Assembly (NCBI GenBank): GCA_026210745.1
Contig: CP110632.1
Location: 2,727,001 to 2,791,000 of the forward strand
DNA length: 64,000 nt
Direction: 5' to 3'
Source of the DNA: Exobasidium rhododendri
Lineage: Eukaryota > Basidiomycota > Exobasidiomycetes > Exobasidiales > Exobasidiaceae
Of this stretch, positions 1-12,500 are shown piece by piece. Under the pieces are notes generated by a model. That model did no database searches and was not told where the DNA came from. It saw only the letters and a program-made list of their open reading frames with translations. The position numbers were made by a program, and so were the translations under genes. The stretch's first letter is position 1. Every line of letters begins with the position of its first letter.

Positions 1-3000
1 GGTATAGACCCCTTTCCTCGACCTACCAAGACTGCCTCTTCACCGGCAAAGAAGAAACGTTCCACTTCCAAGAGCATTTGCAAAACTCCTTCAGCACCTG
101 AAAAGGGATCCGGTAGGAAAGAGGTAGAGGGCCTCAAACAAGTCGCACCTACTCTTGTCGGGTTGACTCGTAAGGAAATGAGCGACAGACTGAGCCGGAT
201 AGCATATGGTGCATCGGTGGCAGACACTTGCCTAGTATTGCTGAGCAAAGAAGGGACAAGTGACATGCTCCTGTGCGAGGACATCATCTTACCCTGTCTT
301 CAAGCTATCAACAGTGCACTCAAGAATGTCATTGTACCGTTTGTAGAGGCTTGCGGGGGCACGCATTCATATCCCAATCCCGTCATCAATGAATTAGCCT
401 TGTCAATCGGATCAACAGAAGTCACTCAACGCAATAGTCGTGATGCAAGAAGCGCATCTCCTCTTCGCAGTAGCCAAGACTCGATCTGTGCAGAGCATTT
501 ACGCAGCATCTATCAAAGCATCCAAGCTAGTCTTCCTCGGATCGAGAAGCTCATCAAGAAGCCTGGGTTGACTCTGACGGAGACGATGGCTTTCCTCCTT
601 GCAAATTCACTGCTGCCTTCCTTCCTCGTATTAGATCCAGACCCGTCGACATCACCATCAAAAGGCGATACTTCTGCTGTTATGTTGGCCGCCATACCAT
701 CCTTGGGAGGAGGACAGACACCAATGAAGAGTCTGCGCATGTCTGCCATCCATATCATAAGACAAACGTACGAACAGAGCGAAGATCAATCCATCTACAT
801 CATCAGCACGATTCTCGACGGCATGCACTCCCTTCAAGAGACTCGAAAGCAAGCAAGGAAGCAGTTCAGCCTACCGAATGGAAAGTACATTTGTTCCTCT
901 AGTGCTCTCCTACTACAGATCATTCAAGCTTCTTCCGAGCCTATTGGAAAGGCCAAAGTACTCGAGCACCAGTCGGATTTGACGTTGCTAGACGACGACA
1001 GAGAAGGAGAAGAAGACGCCACAAAGGAGACGGGTAGCGGAGTGTTTGATTTGACCATCTTGCGCCAGAGCCAATTAAAGGCGGGAGAGGTAGCAGCCGT
1101 GGTGGTGAATTGTCTCTTGGATAAAGTGCAACAGAAGGGCTCTGCAACAGGAAAGGGATCAAAGGGTTCGTCTTCCGATCTTGGGTACATCAGTGTACTG
1201 GAATCCTTCGTCTCCGATCTACTCGAGACGCTTCCTTGTCCAGAATGGCCAGCATCTTCGCTCGTGTTGAGTCAGTTGGCAAGTCGACTCTGCTATTGTC
1301 TTGACGATGAAAAGAGCGGCGGCAGTCACGAAGTTCGAGGTGTGGCGTTGGATCAATTGGCGCTCATTGCGACGAGACTGAAGGAGAGCGTGCTACGCAG
1401 CTCTACGACTTCAATTGAGCTGAAAACACTATCCAGCATTCGAGCAGGCAATGACATCGTTGCTTTGGAGCACCTCAACACGGCTTACTGGAGTGTGATT
1501 GAGCTGCTCAAGGAGAAGGCAACGGAAGACACGTCGCTACAAAGCGCAGCACGCTTTCTTCAAGCGCAATGGGCGAATGAAATGGGAGGATTGCTCCGAC
1601 AGACGGCTGACATGGTAGAGTACATGTCAGAAGAAGAGCTCGAATCGGAAGAAGAGACGATTGATTTTCTACGACATTTAGATACTATGATAGGTCGAAT
1701 GATCCTGGCATCTGAAGCGGTCGATGTTCGCAACAACCTGATGAAGGCTGGTGAGGCGATTGCCAACCTTTCCCTGCCAGAGACATATGAATGTATCTTG
1801 CACACCTTTGCATTTCTTACCAGGGTCGACTTGATCGAAGTGCAACTCGTCGAAGCCTCCAACGGACCCCACGCTGCCAATCGTAACAAGGCACTTCGAG
1901 GTTTAGGCCTCATGAGCGACGTGAACGGTGAATTCTTGACACTCCCTAGTGTTCGAATGGCCGTCGAGCGTTGCTTGTACGACGAGAGTGTTCATGTTCG
2001 CGATACTGCAGTGGCGCTGCACGGTAGATTTGCGCTCTCTCATCCAGAACAAATGAAGGAGGTCTTGCCAAGGTTGACGGAGAAGATCGTGGATACTAGC
2101 TTGCTCGTCCGAAAGAGAACTTTGAAGCTGCTAAAGGACATCTACGACGGCAGTCAAGAGAGTGATGTTCAAGTAAAAGCAGCCACAGAGATAATTCGAT
2201 GTGTCTTCGATGAGGAGGAATCGATGCGAGACTTGGCCATCGAGAGTACCGCTCAGATGTGGTTCAACCTCTCCAGCACTATAACGAGTAAAAGTCCAGT
2301 CAAGGGGCAGCAAAGCGCCAAGAAATCGTCTAGTCGAGTGGCGGAAGAGGAGAGGGAGACTGGAAAGGAAGCGTTGGGTGAGGCAGAGAAGAAGAAGAAG
2401 GCACAAATGCAACTCCGCAACATTGTACAAGTGGCTGATGCACTCAAGAGTAAACCTTGTCCGGTGGAGGAGATGCTGCGACTAATCGTCAAGAGGAAAG
2501 ATGGCGAAGAATTGCAACAACAAATGAGTCAGCTGGTCGATCTGACCGTGGACTCCATCGTCGAGTCGCAGCAAGATCTCAGTGAGCCAAGCTGCGAGAC
2601 TGAAGGGCTGATCAAGCAAGTTGCCGTCATTTCCCTCCTGACCAAGGTGAATCCAGCGACGTTGTCTATTCGCAAGGCTAAGCTGCTCGTGCCGTACTTA
2701 CGAGGCGGCATCAGTAAAGCGGACATTACCCTTCTGGGCCATTTCTTGACTATCTTCGCCACTTGTCTTCCTATCATGCCAAGCACTGCTTTGCCCTTTG
2801 CGGCAGAACTGCAGCCTCTCTTGATGCCACTCCTCAACAGACCATCTCAGCATTATGCAGTCTTGGAAGAGTTGATCAAATGTTATTGTGCTGTGGTGCG
2901 ACATCACACACACGACTTCCACATCTTGATCAAGTGCATGCAAATTTCCTATCAACAATTGAAGGCAGTGCAGCTCTCTACTCTTCCCACGGACGCCAAC

Positions 3001-4431
3001 CGAAGCAAGTTTATCGTGTTGATGATGACCACGTCTTTGCTCACCGAAAATGCCGACTTTGACCTGATCCGCAAGGAATGGCCAGAGTACGCCGTAGAGA
3101 TTGATCAGATCACACCGTACAACGTCGGGGAAAAAGTCAGCACTAGACTCGTGCAGCTGATGAAGGTCGAGGCATTGCGAATGTCGGCACTCTTCTCTTT
3201 GCGCTATGTCTGTCGAACCTTTCCAAAGCTTGTCATGCGGGAAGAGATGAGCGCAATGGTGGAAGAGATCTTACGACGGGGCAGCGTTCAAGAGAGGTCA
3301 GCGGTGCTTAGTATCATGGAGGAGATTATGACGAGCGAATCGACAAAGTTTGATCCCGATCAGGTCGACAAGGGCAAGCATAAAGGAACAGAGTCGAAAG
3401 AAGTCAGAGTCGGGAGAGAGGAGCTAGCAGGAACAGCCGAGCACTTGAGCAATCCAGTCACCTTTGAAATCGTGGAGAATTACGTTGATCTGATCCAGCC
3501 ATTGGCAAGACAAGAGAAGCTTCAGATGCAGGTATTGGAGATCTTGCAAGTAATTGTCATGCGAGGCATCTGTCATCCAATCAAGTGCCTATCGACGATC
3601 ATTGCTCTGGAGAGTATCACCAGCGACGATTGTGTGAGCAGGAAGGCGCAAGTCTTGCATCGACATTTGATCAACAAGAGCAATACGAGTATCAACGTTC
3701 AGCACTTTCCCCATGCTCGCGCTGCCTGGGAGTTCCACTGCAGTAGGTCTGGGGAAGAAGTGCGAGGCTGTGATGATGTTCAGCAACGAGCGCTGTTCGA
3801 GGTGTGGTATTGCACGGTTCGAGAGCAAAGACGGACTCGTATGGAGTTCCTTAAAGCCCTTGTCAAGGCCTTCGATGTGGACACCTCCACAGGACTGTGC
3901 AGCAAGGAAGCCGTTCACTTTGCTCGATTTGTGGCAGAGAACTTGGCAACGCTACAGTACAGAACGCTCGAGGAGGTTGTCCTAGTGGCGCACGAGTTGC
4001 AGAACATCATCTCGATAGCAGGAGAGCAAGTCCAGATCAGCGTCCAAGAAGAGGTGCCCGTGGACGGTGAGGAGGAGACGGAAGAGGAAGGAGAGGGAGA
4101 GGGAGAGGGAGAAGAGGAAGAAAAGGAGAGAGCAATCGTCATTGGTAGACTGTCGACTATCATGTCTTTTGCTCTGCATCTACGAGCACACCTGCGAGAT
4201 CACTTCGGATTGAGTGAGGGCAGAATTGCTCGGGGTCTGGACAAGAAGGCATCGAATGCGGTAGCTGTTCGGAGAGGGGCCAACGCTATCCTGGACCTGA
4301 AAGACATACCTGGAGCCTGGAAGCGGACGGAGGGTGGGAAACTGGCAAAGCTTGAGATGATCTACTTTGACAATCTAATCAACAGCCAAGGAGTGGGCAT
4401 CGAAGGAGGCGACTACGACTCGGATGAGTGA
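1..4431 (+). CDS. SCC2: Cohesin loader subunit SCC2/MIS4/NIPBL, 5' end outside window
   Basis: The reading frame is open from base 1 to the TGA at 4429-4431 (1476 codons), so the true start lies upstream; the first ATG in frame is internal. The visible part starts with a Lys/Ser-rich linker, followed by an alpha-helical HEAT-repeat region. The best family match is at about 1950-2270, with the pattern VRDTAVALHGRF, then DTSLLVRKRTLKLLKDIYD, typical of the SCC2/Nipped-B/NIPBL HEAT core. The family, with its SCC4 partner, loads cohesin onto chromatin and stimulates the cohesin ATPase in the nucleus. A charged loop is inserted at about 2290-2400. Near the C-terminus there is a long Glu/Gly run (4066-4128), after which a conserved helical segment resumes. 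The last residues are acidic (GGDYDSDE). No intron is visible in this part. Confidence 0.85.
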   Translation, partial: GIDPFPRPTKTASSPAKKKRSTSKSICKTPSAPEKGSGRKEVEGLKQVAPTLVGLTRKEMSDRLSRIAYGASVADTCLVLLSKEGTSDMLLCEDIILPCLQAINSALKNVIVPFVEACGGTHSYPNPVINELALSIGSTEVTQRNSRDARSASPLRSSQDSICAEHLRSIYQSIQASLPRIEKLIKKPGLTLTETMAFLLANSLLPSFLVLDPDPSTSPSKGDTSAVMLAAIPSLGGGQTPMKSLRMSAIHIIRQTYEQSEDQSIYIISTILDGMHSLQETRKQARKQFSLPNGKYICSSSALLLQIIQASSEPIGKAKVLEHQSDLTLLDDDREGEEDATKETGSGVFDLTILRQSQLKAGEVAAVVVNCLLDKVQQKGSATGKGSKGSSSDLGYISVLESFVSDLLETLPCPEWPASSLVLSQLASRLCYCLDDEKSGGSHEVRGVALDQLALIATRLKESVLRSSTTSIELKTLSSIRAGNDIVALEHLNTAYWSVIELLKEKATEDTSLQSAARFLQAQWANEMGGLLRQTADMVEYMSEEELESEEETIDFLRHLDTMIGRMILASEAVDVRNNLMKAGEAIANLSLPETYECILHTFAFLTRVDLIEVQLVEASNGPHAANRNKALRGLGLMSDVNGEFLTLPSVRMAVERCLYDESVHVRDTAVALHGRFALSHPEQMKEVLPRLTEKIVDTSLLVRKRTLKLLKDIYDGSQESDVQVKAATEIIRCVFDEEESMRDLAIESTAQMWFNLSSTITSKSPVKGQQSAKKSSSRVAEEERETGKEALGEAEKKKKAQMQLRNIVQVADALKSKPCPVEEMLRLIVKRKDGEELQQQMSQLVDLTVDSIVESQQDLSEPSCETEGLIKQVAVISLLTKVNPATLSIRKAKLLVPYLRGGISKADITLLGHFLTIFATCLPIMPSTALPFAAELQPLLMPLLNRPSQHYAVLEELIKCYCAVVRHHTHDFHILIKCMQISYQQLKAVQLSTLPTDANRSKFIVLMMTTSLLTENADFDLIRKEWPEYAVEIDQITPYNVGEKVSTRLVQLMKVEALRMSALFSLRYVCRTFPKLVMREEMSAMVEEILRRGSVQERSAVLSIMEEIMTSESTKFDPDQVDKGKHKGTESKEVRVGREELAGTAEHLSNPVTFEIVENYVDLIQPLARQEKLQMQVLEILQVIVMRGICHPIKCLSTIIALESITSDDCVSRKAQVLHRHLINKSNTSINVQHFPHARAAWEFHCSRSGEEVRGCDDVQQRALFEVWYCTVREQRRTRMEFLKALVKAFDVDTSTGLCSKEAVHFARFVAENLATLQYRTLEEVVLVAHELQNIISIAGEQVQISVQEEVPVDGEEETEEEGEGEGEGEEEEKERAIVIGRLSTIMSFALHLRAHLRDHFGLSEGRIARGLDKKASNAVAVRRGANAILDLKDIPGAWKRTEGGKLAKLEMIYFDNLINSQGVGIEGGDYDSDE

Positions 4432-4676
4432 AGAGGGCAAACGAAGAAATAGACTCGAAACGGAGGGGCGAGCAAACACCAACACTCAACAAGGCACACA
4501 CAAATAACATTTACCATCATCACGCAATCAGCATCAGCATTTACTACTCCTTTACCCCCGTTCCAAACACTATCATCGACAAAAACGTAGAGAAACATCA
4601 TCATCATTACCATGCTGACAGATTACTACCACTTGTAACAATAGACATTCAATTTCCGCGGTGCAATGATCCATCC

Positions 4677-6760
4677 CTAGTACGCATTAGCTTTCGACGT
4701 TATGCTCGTTTGTCCTAGCAAGGCCTTGGGCGCATCTCCTCTGTTCAAGTAGATCTCCACGAAGCGGAGGGACGAGGAGTTGGCAAAGGACTCATCGGCA
4801 AACAGCTTGTCCATGTCCGATCTAGTCTTTACAGCAAAGTAGTCCACTTTGCTTGCGGCGGTGTTGTCGGCTTTATGGCTCGCCTTGAATGCTACCGAAC
4901 TGTCATCTTTCTTCAAGCCGCCGATTGTGACATCGTCGGTCTTATTGACGTCTTCAAAGGTCTTGCAGAAGGCCTCGAAGTTCCAGCGAGCTACGTTGTT
5001 GTACCGTCTTTCCGGGCCGTGGATCTGACGCTCGATCTCGTAGCCGTCGTTGGAGAGGACGAAGAGTATCGGGTTGAGACCTTCCCTGACCATTGTGCTG
5101 ACTTCCTGAGCGGCTGAAGGAGGAGAAAAGAGAGAAAAAAAAAGTTTCCATGTTGAGTCAGTGCGATGAGTCGGAAAGCGGACCTCTCACAAGGGCACAT
5201 CGTACTCACTCAGTTGGAAGCTTCCATCGCCGACAAAGAGCATCACCCTTCCCAACTTCTCTTCTCGCGCCGCCATAGCAATACCCAGGCAAGCACCCAC
5301 ACTCCAGCCAATACTGCCCCATAACACCTGACTGTGGAAACTGGGAATCGAGCAGGAAGGCAGCTTGATAGCGAGAGAGCCAAAGGAACTGGTTCCCGTC
5401 TCTGCAATCAGCTGATCATATTCTTTTACAAATTGACCCATTCGGGGCCATAGGTAAGACTGAGTGATCGTCTCTGGATTCAGGTCGGAAGAGGCGCCGT
5501 CCTTGATCTCTTCTTCTCTTGTTGGCACCTTGTTGGACGTGGTGGTCATCCTTGCCTTTGTGAGCGAGATTCTCGCTTCACGATGCGATTTCAACTGAGC
5601 ACTGACTTTCGGTAGGAAATTCTTCATTCCCATGCCGTCGTATGTGGCATATCCTATGTTCACTCGATCGGAATGGAACTGGATTGTCTCTGATTTGGGT
5701 GTGCGGTAGGAGAAGTTGGCGGTGTTGAAGTCGCTCAACAGACTTCCAACTTGGATCAAGAGATCGGCCGACTCGACTCGCTCTTTGATGGCAGGTGAGG
5801 TGTTCGATCCGACGTATACACCTCCGAACTGAGCATGCTCTTCATCCACTGCTCCTTTTCCCATAGGAGTGGTGTAGACAGCAAATCCACTCGAATTGAT
5901 CAGATCGTCGGTCTCTTGTAGCACGTCGTGTCGAATAGCACAAGCGTCCACGATGATCACTGGGTCTTTCGCAGCGTTGATACGCGCCAATACATCGCGC
6001 AGGCAAGCTTCCTCTGCCTTTTTGTCATTGTCAGCGACGGCGGTATCGAGGGGCGTGTCGAGTCCCTTCGATGGCACTGCAAACTTCACCAGGTCAGTCG
6101 GCAAGGAGACGTAGATTGGTCTGGCCTCTCTGAACCCAATAGTGAGCGCTCGATCGAGAGACTTGACTGCTCCGATCGGATCATCCTTGAAATCCTCCAA
6201 CTTGACAACGGCTATGCTGATCTTCTTTGACATTTCTTCAAAGGCGTCGAATCGGCCGTCTCCCAGAGTGTGGTGTAGTAAGGAGTGATTACCTTGGTCG
6301 GACGTGGAAGGAACACCGACAATGTGGACGACCGGTAGCCTCTCTGCAAAGGAGCCGGCTACCCCGTTCAACGCACTCAGCTCTCCCACTCCAAACGTTG
6401 TCACCACCGCGGCAATCTTTCCACGACCAGGTCGACTGCTGCTGTTTGCAGTCCGGCGAGCAGTTCGCGCATACCCGTCTGCTGCATAGGCCGCATTCAG
6501 CTCGTTGCAGTTTCCAGCCCAATGCAGATCCTTGTGATCTTCGATGAGATCCAAGAAGCCCATGTTGTAGTCACCTGGCACACCGAAGATCGTGGCAGCT
6601 CCCAGCTCGACCACTGTAAGTCACGGAAAGATCACAGAAAGGGGGAGGGAGAGAGAGAGGCTACTTAATTTCTCTTCCTCCCCATCACAACGCCCATCCA
6701 GGCAGACTCACGACGAGCAAGCAGGTAGTCGCCGAAGCCGATAGTACCTTCTTTTGACAT
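4677..6760 (-). CDS. PDC1: Pyruvate decarboxylase (ThDP enzyme), 3 exons
   Basis: Exons 6760-6712, 6613-5210 and 5113-4677 (629 residues), with GTGAGT donors and CAG acceptors. The joins restore the family sequence: the first gives DYLLARLVELGAATIFGVPG and the second GDGSFQLTAQEVSTMVREG. The enzyme converts pyruvate to acetaldehyde and CO2 in the cytosol, the first step of ethanol fermentation. Visible catalytic elements are the Glu in GNCNELNAAYAADGYAR, the His pair in LLHHTLGDG, and the ThDP/Mg motif GDGS followed by SND in place of the more usual NN. The length is somewhat above the usual 560-570 residues; extra residues lie before the ThDP domain (about 5500-5590) and near the C-terminus. 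A related indole- or phenylpyruvate decarboxylase is possible, but the YVGSNTSPAIKE segment favours PDC. The gene is divergent from the heme oxygenase gene. Confidence 0.92.
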
Positions 6761-8067
6761 GGTGAGGAGTTATTTTTGGTAAGGCAGATGAGGTGATGGT
6801 GGTCGTCGTAGGTGCAGAAGTTTGCCAGATCAAGGAAGGGAAAGGCCCTTTTTCTTTACAAGAACTTTATCTCTACGTCTCCGGGCCGCTGTCTCTTTTG
6901 TTGTCCGCCTCTAGTGGAGGCGGAATCAATTTGCCGGCGCGATCTTCTTTTGTGGCTTGTCTCGAAGGTCCACCCAGCACCGCGCCTGACGCACTGACAC
7001 TTCCCGCCAATAAAGAAGAGTGTGCTATCGCAGGATGATAGACGCATATGAAGGGGTCCGATTAGATCACCAATGGCCAGAGAGAATGTTGCAAAGAAAC
7101 ATGTCGCTTTCGAACGAGGAGGTGCAATGCCGAGCAGGTTTCAAGTACTTCTCTCGTCATCAAATCTCACCGGTGCGACCTCTGATCGCAATTCTTGTCA
7201 CCTCCATTGAAGATGCTCGTACGGCTTGCCTGTAGCATCCAAGACATACACTAGAGAACACGGGTCTCTGAATTTCAGTCTCTTTAAGGAATCGTCCCTC
7301 GCATTGCATTCAAGAGGGAGGACAAGAGTGCTGGAAGTGCCAAGCAGCCTTCCCTCATATCAGGAAAAGTACCACTTCACTGACGAGATCAGCCTTCAGG
7401 GTACATTGAAGATTGAGAAAACGAAGGTGCGGGTAGACCAACATATCTGAAGGAGTGCTAGTCCCATGTCGATGCTGTGCCCTTCACCTCCCTCAATCCT
7501 CTGTATGTATGTTTATCGCTGAACGTCCCCCCCTCGTTATGCGGGCGACGCGTCTAGTCAGCAACACCGGGGATAGTCTAGGAGATAGCATCTTTCGGTG
7601 CGCGTTGCCAAGGGTCCGCCTTGATTCGTGACTAATTCGATATTCTCGTTGAGACCCGACGAGAAATTTTATACAGTACTGCATTCTCTAGAGATACTGT
7701 ACTTTAAAAAAAAATAAAGCCTTGCATGATGCCATCAGATTACGATCTCCTTTTCTCCCTCTCCCTCTCCTTTTACTCCTTTGCCTCTCTTTCCTCTTGG
7801 CGAACGCTGGACTCTCGTAGCTGAGCGCTGCAATCTTCTTATCAGATACTCGTTCAAGCACGCCTCGTCCACGCCCGATCTTCATTGCTCCATCTCCGAC
7901 ACGCCCAGTGCTTCAGAGGGACACGCAAATCTACCTGGTAAATAAGGCCAGCCCGTACCATATCGGAGGCAAATCCGTGTGCCCTTTCCCATTCGTCCTT
8001 CCCACTCATCCTTACCACAATCGGTCTTGATTCCAAGACGACTGCTTGCTTGTACACAAAGACAGCG
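6761..8067. promoter_or_regulatory. Divergent intergenic region between PDC1 and heme oxygenase
   Basis: About 1.3 kb with no supportable gene. It should hold the promoters of both flanking genes. A pyrimidine-rich stretch lies at about 7745-7800 on the heme oxygenase side, common in fungal promoters and 5' leaders. An A-run lies at 7706-7716. No tRNA-like B box or conserved ORF was seen. Confidence 0.4.
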
Positions 8068-9384
8068 ATGTCCTGCCCGTTTGCTCAATTTGCTCGCTTG
8101 ACCAGTTTTGGGGGTGAAGAAACGTCAAAGGCAGATTCAACGTTCTCCTCAACAAGCAAGCTTACGACTCGACTCAAGGATGGTACGGCAGAAGCTCATC
8201 ACGAGATCGAAAAGTCTGCCGGTGTTCGAGCTCTGATGGGCAGCTTCCACGCCAAGAGCAGCATCACCCTCGACAGAATAGACCACTTCCGATTCCTAGT
8301 CATGCTGGCTTGCGTCTACATGTGAGTAGTATCGGTCAAAAGTATGCCACTTTTGTGCGCACCTGCACACTGCTTATTTGAACATCGTCTATGCTTCCTT
8401 CACAGCGCAATGGAAGCTGTGCTAGTGCAGAATGACAATGCTCTCAGCGATATGACTGACCTGCTAGTGCGTTCTGGTGCTCTCTTGGAGGACATTCAGG
8501 TTCACCTGGACGAGATCCTCGACACGACAGATGCACAGCCATCCGACCTAGACTGTATGGTAGAGGAAGGCGCTGGTGATCTTAATCACAAGATAGCAAG
8601 ACGGGTCCTCCTTGCACAGGAAGATTTAGCTTCTCGAGGATTACTAGGTGCACGACGACTCACAAATGACCACGTCGAAATCCTCACCTTGAGACAGGCC
8701 CAGGCAGTCCTGCGTTACATTGACCAGCTGTCTGCATGCAATAGCTCGTCTTCTTCTAGGCATCTCCATTATGACGAGGGAATCTCTTTCACGCCTCTTG
8801 GCACGCCGATCGGACCATCTTCCTTGTCGACGCTGTCTGCCAATTCTTTTGATCTAAAGCCAGGCTCCTCAAGTAAGGCCACTTCCAACAATAGCTTGAT
8901 ACTCGCACACGCTTACGTTCGATACATGGGCGACTTGTCAGGTGGTCAGCATATTGTGAAGCGGCTTTCTAGGCTATTTCCAATCTATCAAGAGAAGGGA
9001 AGACGAGAACCCTCTTCCAAGTCTGGCTTTGAGTTCTATTCGTTCACTTCAACAAGAAAGACAAGCGCGCAGCTAAAGGAGATGATACGCTCACGGATGG
9101 ATGGCAATGCTCACTATCGGGAGGATGACATAGTCAGCATTGTCGATGAGGCTTCCGAGGCGTTTCGACTCAACCGAGGCCTCCTTGATTCCCTCGTGGA
9201 TGAAGAGGATCTTGTCGATAGTGTGCTACAGGAACGGCCTGTCCACCGCCTCACTCGGTCATCTGTCTTTTTCCCCTCCCTTCTACTCTCTCCTCTGCTG
9301 TCGTTCCATTCGCACACCCTTGCTTTCATCGCCACTCTGTTTGCACTCGGGACTGCTCTGACTCTCTACGCCGTGGTACACTGA
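8068..9384 (+). CDS. HMX1: Heme oxygenase with C-terminal membrane anchor, 2 exons
   Basis: Exons 8068-8321 and 8406-9384 (410 residues). The start is the ATG at 8068; the frame is open a little upstream only through a TTG. Heme oxygenase opens heme to biliverdin, CO and iron, usually on the ER membrane in fungi. The proximal heme ligand is expected in LKDGTAEAHHEIE (His44 or so), and the family signature YMGDLSGGQ lies at about residue 258. The last 30 residues are hydrophobic and end the protein, as in tail-anchored HMX1/HO proteins. A Ser-rich insertion of about 60 residues (8740-8890) precedes the signature helix. The protein begins MSCPF, which contains a Cys-Pro dipeptide of the type found in heme-regulatory motifs; its role here is untested. 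Function is assigned by motif with high confidence. Confidence 0.92.
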
Positions 9385-9541
9385 AGAAGGAGTGCTGCTC
9401 GCGGCAACTTCTCTCGCGGTACCCTTATCTCGCGAGTCTCTCTCCCGCCATCACGTCTCAATACATGTACATTCATATCTGTAGCAACAATATGCAGTCA
9501 TAGAAACAGTCTACAAAGGTGGTGGTGATACATGAGGGATG

Positions 9542-12500
9542 CTAAGAGAGTCGGATGTCTTCAGTGTAATTCTGCGAAGCTGACTTTTGCAGGGCGTCCA
9601 GCAGCTCGCGATAGAAGGCTTCAAGTTTGGTGACGTCGCTGCAGAAGTCGATGAAGTCCTTTCGAACAGTGTCGGCAGAGGGCAGCCACGTCTGGTGGCC
9701 TTCTTTCTTCTCGGACTGATCTTGCCTTTGCTGGGTGTTGTGATGATGATGCTGCTGCTGCTGTTGTTGTTGCTGTTGCTGATGCAGATGAGAGTTGTAG
9801 AGACGATTGTCCAGCCAAAGGAAGCCGTCGTTCCCCTTCAAGACCTGGACGAAAGCCACTCCGCTTCGATGAACAAATTGACTAAAGTCAAACACACTCG
9901 GTCTCGATTTGTAGTCGATCTCGATCTCCTTGCTTATGTTCTGGTACTTTTCACTGGCCTCTTGATCCAAGATGAATCCAAACTTGCGCAAGAGAGAATA
10001 CTGGAAGAGGTGGTGAGGATTGATATGATTAGGGAGAAAGTCGGCAAAGGTGCTGGACGTTGGTGGATGCAATGCTAGAGAGATGGGTAGAGGAGCTTGA
10101 AATGGATTATGCCGAGAGACGTCTTTGATCTGGTTGATTGGCGCTTCGATGCAGCGCAGCCCGTACCTCTCCACACTCCTCGTCCAGGATTGCACCAGAT
10201 CCTCAATGAAGCGAGCAGTCGTACCGAGCCAGTGGATCTGAAAGTTGAAACCATTGGCAGGATTGTGAGCAGTGTCGTAGTGGAGTAGCGCCACCTCTGC
10301 TCGATCGCTCTTTCGATTGGGATCAACGTCAATGATCATGCTCCGACTCATCAACACTTTGCGGCTGCCCCCCTTCCGCGCTGCCGACCCTGTCTCTCTG
10401 TCGGTCCCCTCCTTACCGCTGCCGTTCCTTGTCTTTGTCGTCGAAGTGGACGCAAACCAACCCTTGTCCTGCTGCGAGGGTCTCTTGTCTAGATATGCTG
10501 ACGTCAGTCGATAAAAGTAGTGTCCGTCCAGGAACCCATGATAGTCATTGACATGCTGCAAGACCCCTTCTTTGATGAGCCGATTGCCCCATTCTGTGCC
10601 TTCCTCTCTCGTCTTGACATCGTCAAACTCTCGACAGAGCCACGTTATAAAGTCGGCACCGGAGAAACTCTCTCGATACATGATCCTGTTCCAGAGTCGA
10701 TCGTTGATCTTCAGGCCGGTAGCAAGAGAGTACATCTCCTTCACCAACTCGACGTAGCTCAAGTCCTTGACGCATCTTGTCTTGTCCTTCTTTGGTTTGC
10801 GAGACTGGGATTCGTTGCTGTCGTCCTGATGAGCCACTTCGACTCTCTTCATGAACTCTTCATCTCGCGTACTCATCGCAGGATCAAGGGATGTGGGTAT
10901 GAATCGCAACGGCGTAGTGGGTGTACGTATGAAACTGGGTCGCTGCTGCCCTCCTCGTTTTGGTGCGGTGGAGGACGTATTACTTCTCGATCTCCACCTT
11001 GCACGACTGAATAGGTCTGCCAATCGATCCATGCCCATGAGACGGACTTCTTCGTCGCTCAGCTTCTCCTCACTGGGTCCCTTCATGGCGGGCGGGCTGC
11101 CTTCACTAGGTACAACGACGAATCTTGTCCTCCAGTACTTGGTGGCACTTCCGAATTCTTCATCGTCGTTGTAGCCGGCAATCAGGGCGTCCAGGTATGT
11201 CCAGTTGTAGGCGCCAAAATCAGGATAGTCGAAGCGGCTCTGAACTGTTTGGTAGCCGGGCAAATTTCGCGACCAGATGCAGCAAGCGTACTCAATCGAA
11301 GATGTATCGTAGTCCGTCCTCCTCACGAATCGCTTTACATTGATCGCATTGGAGTTGCGGTCATATGAGATGCGATGGATCTGGTTGGTCATGCTGAGGA
11401 AGATGGGAATGCCTGATGCCAGACTTCCTGGTTGGAAAAGCTCCCAGGGTTCTCGCAGTACATCTTTACCATTTGCGTTGCCCAAATTCAAGGCAGCAGA
11501 AGCGTCATCGCCGACCCTCTTGGTGGGCACGATGAACTGGAAGCCTTGGGCTAGCCTTTGGGAAGCCATTTCTCTCAGCACGGCTAGAGCGGGATGCGTG
11601 CTGCTCGCTCGCTTCACCAGGAAGCTTGCAGTGTCGGCGGAGATACTTATTTGATACGGATACTCTTGCCACTGTTTCTTCAGGTCCGATTCGCTTGGCA
11701 AGTACATCGTGGTCAAGGGCAGACAAGCGGGTGTCGTCATACTCCTCCACTTGACGACGTGCTGATTCAGCCTACGTGGGAACAGGTGCTGCCATCGTAT
11801 TATCTGACTGTTGTTGGTTCCTTTGAGACTCTGATGTGGATTGCTCGGATTGACAAGCGTTTGCTTCTCTACTTGGGCATGCTGCGCATATCTCGCCTTT
11901 GTCTCTTCTTCCTCGAGTAGTCGCTCATAGGAATCTTGATCTGTCCGATGTGTCGACTCTGTGGCAGAAGAAGCAGAAGCAGTTCCTTTCCCTCGATCGT
12001 GCTTCTTGTCAGCAGTAACGCTCTGGGATGGTATAGAGATTGGGCTGGGCAGAGTCTCATCCGAGTCGGATCGCTCCAGCTCTTTCCTCTCAACCTCTTC
12101 TTCTCTCATCAGGGGTGTGGAAGCAGAAGAGGGATTGGATGGTGCTGGTGCGGGTCTTTGGGTGGATGCTGACTTGAGCAACAGCTGAATCTTCCTTGAG
12201 GCGTCTGAAGAGGAACCTATTCCGCCACTGTTCTCCACACCGTCCATTCTGTTTACCTCTGGCTTTTCACTCTGCGACGCCTTGCCGGTGCCCTTCAAGG
12301 CGCCCCACAGCCAGCCGCCGTAGCCTGATCTCGCTTTGATCGGGCTGTCCGGGTCACTGGGTCCTCTGTCTCGCCGCAACGAGCTCGAAGCTTTGGCACT
12401 TGCCGGACGATCTTCTTTTGAGGCCTCCTCACTCAACTTTGCTGTACCTACTCCGCCATCCAGGAGATTGAAACTGTCGAAGTTCGAGGGTGCGACCAGC

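Noticed and set aside
4066-4128. Glu/Gly repeat in SCC2 as a possible frame error
   Set aside because: The frame is open and conserved sequence resumes after it; a simple low-complexity loop.
9587-10078. 163-codon ORF on the + strand inside IML1
   Set aside because: Lies antisense to conserved IML1 sequence; its Leu run is only the reverse of the Gln/His codons.
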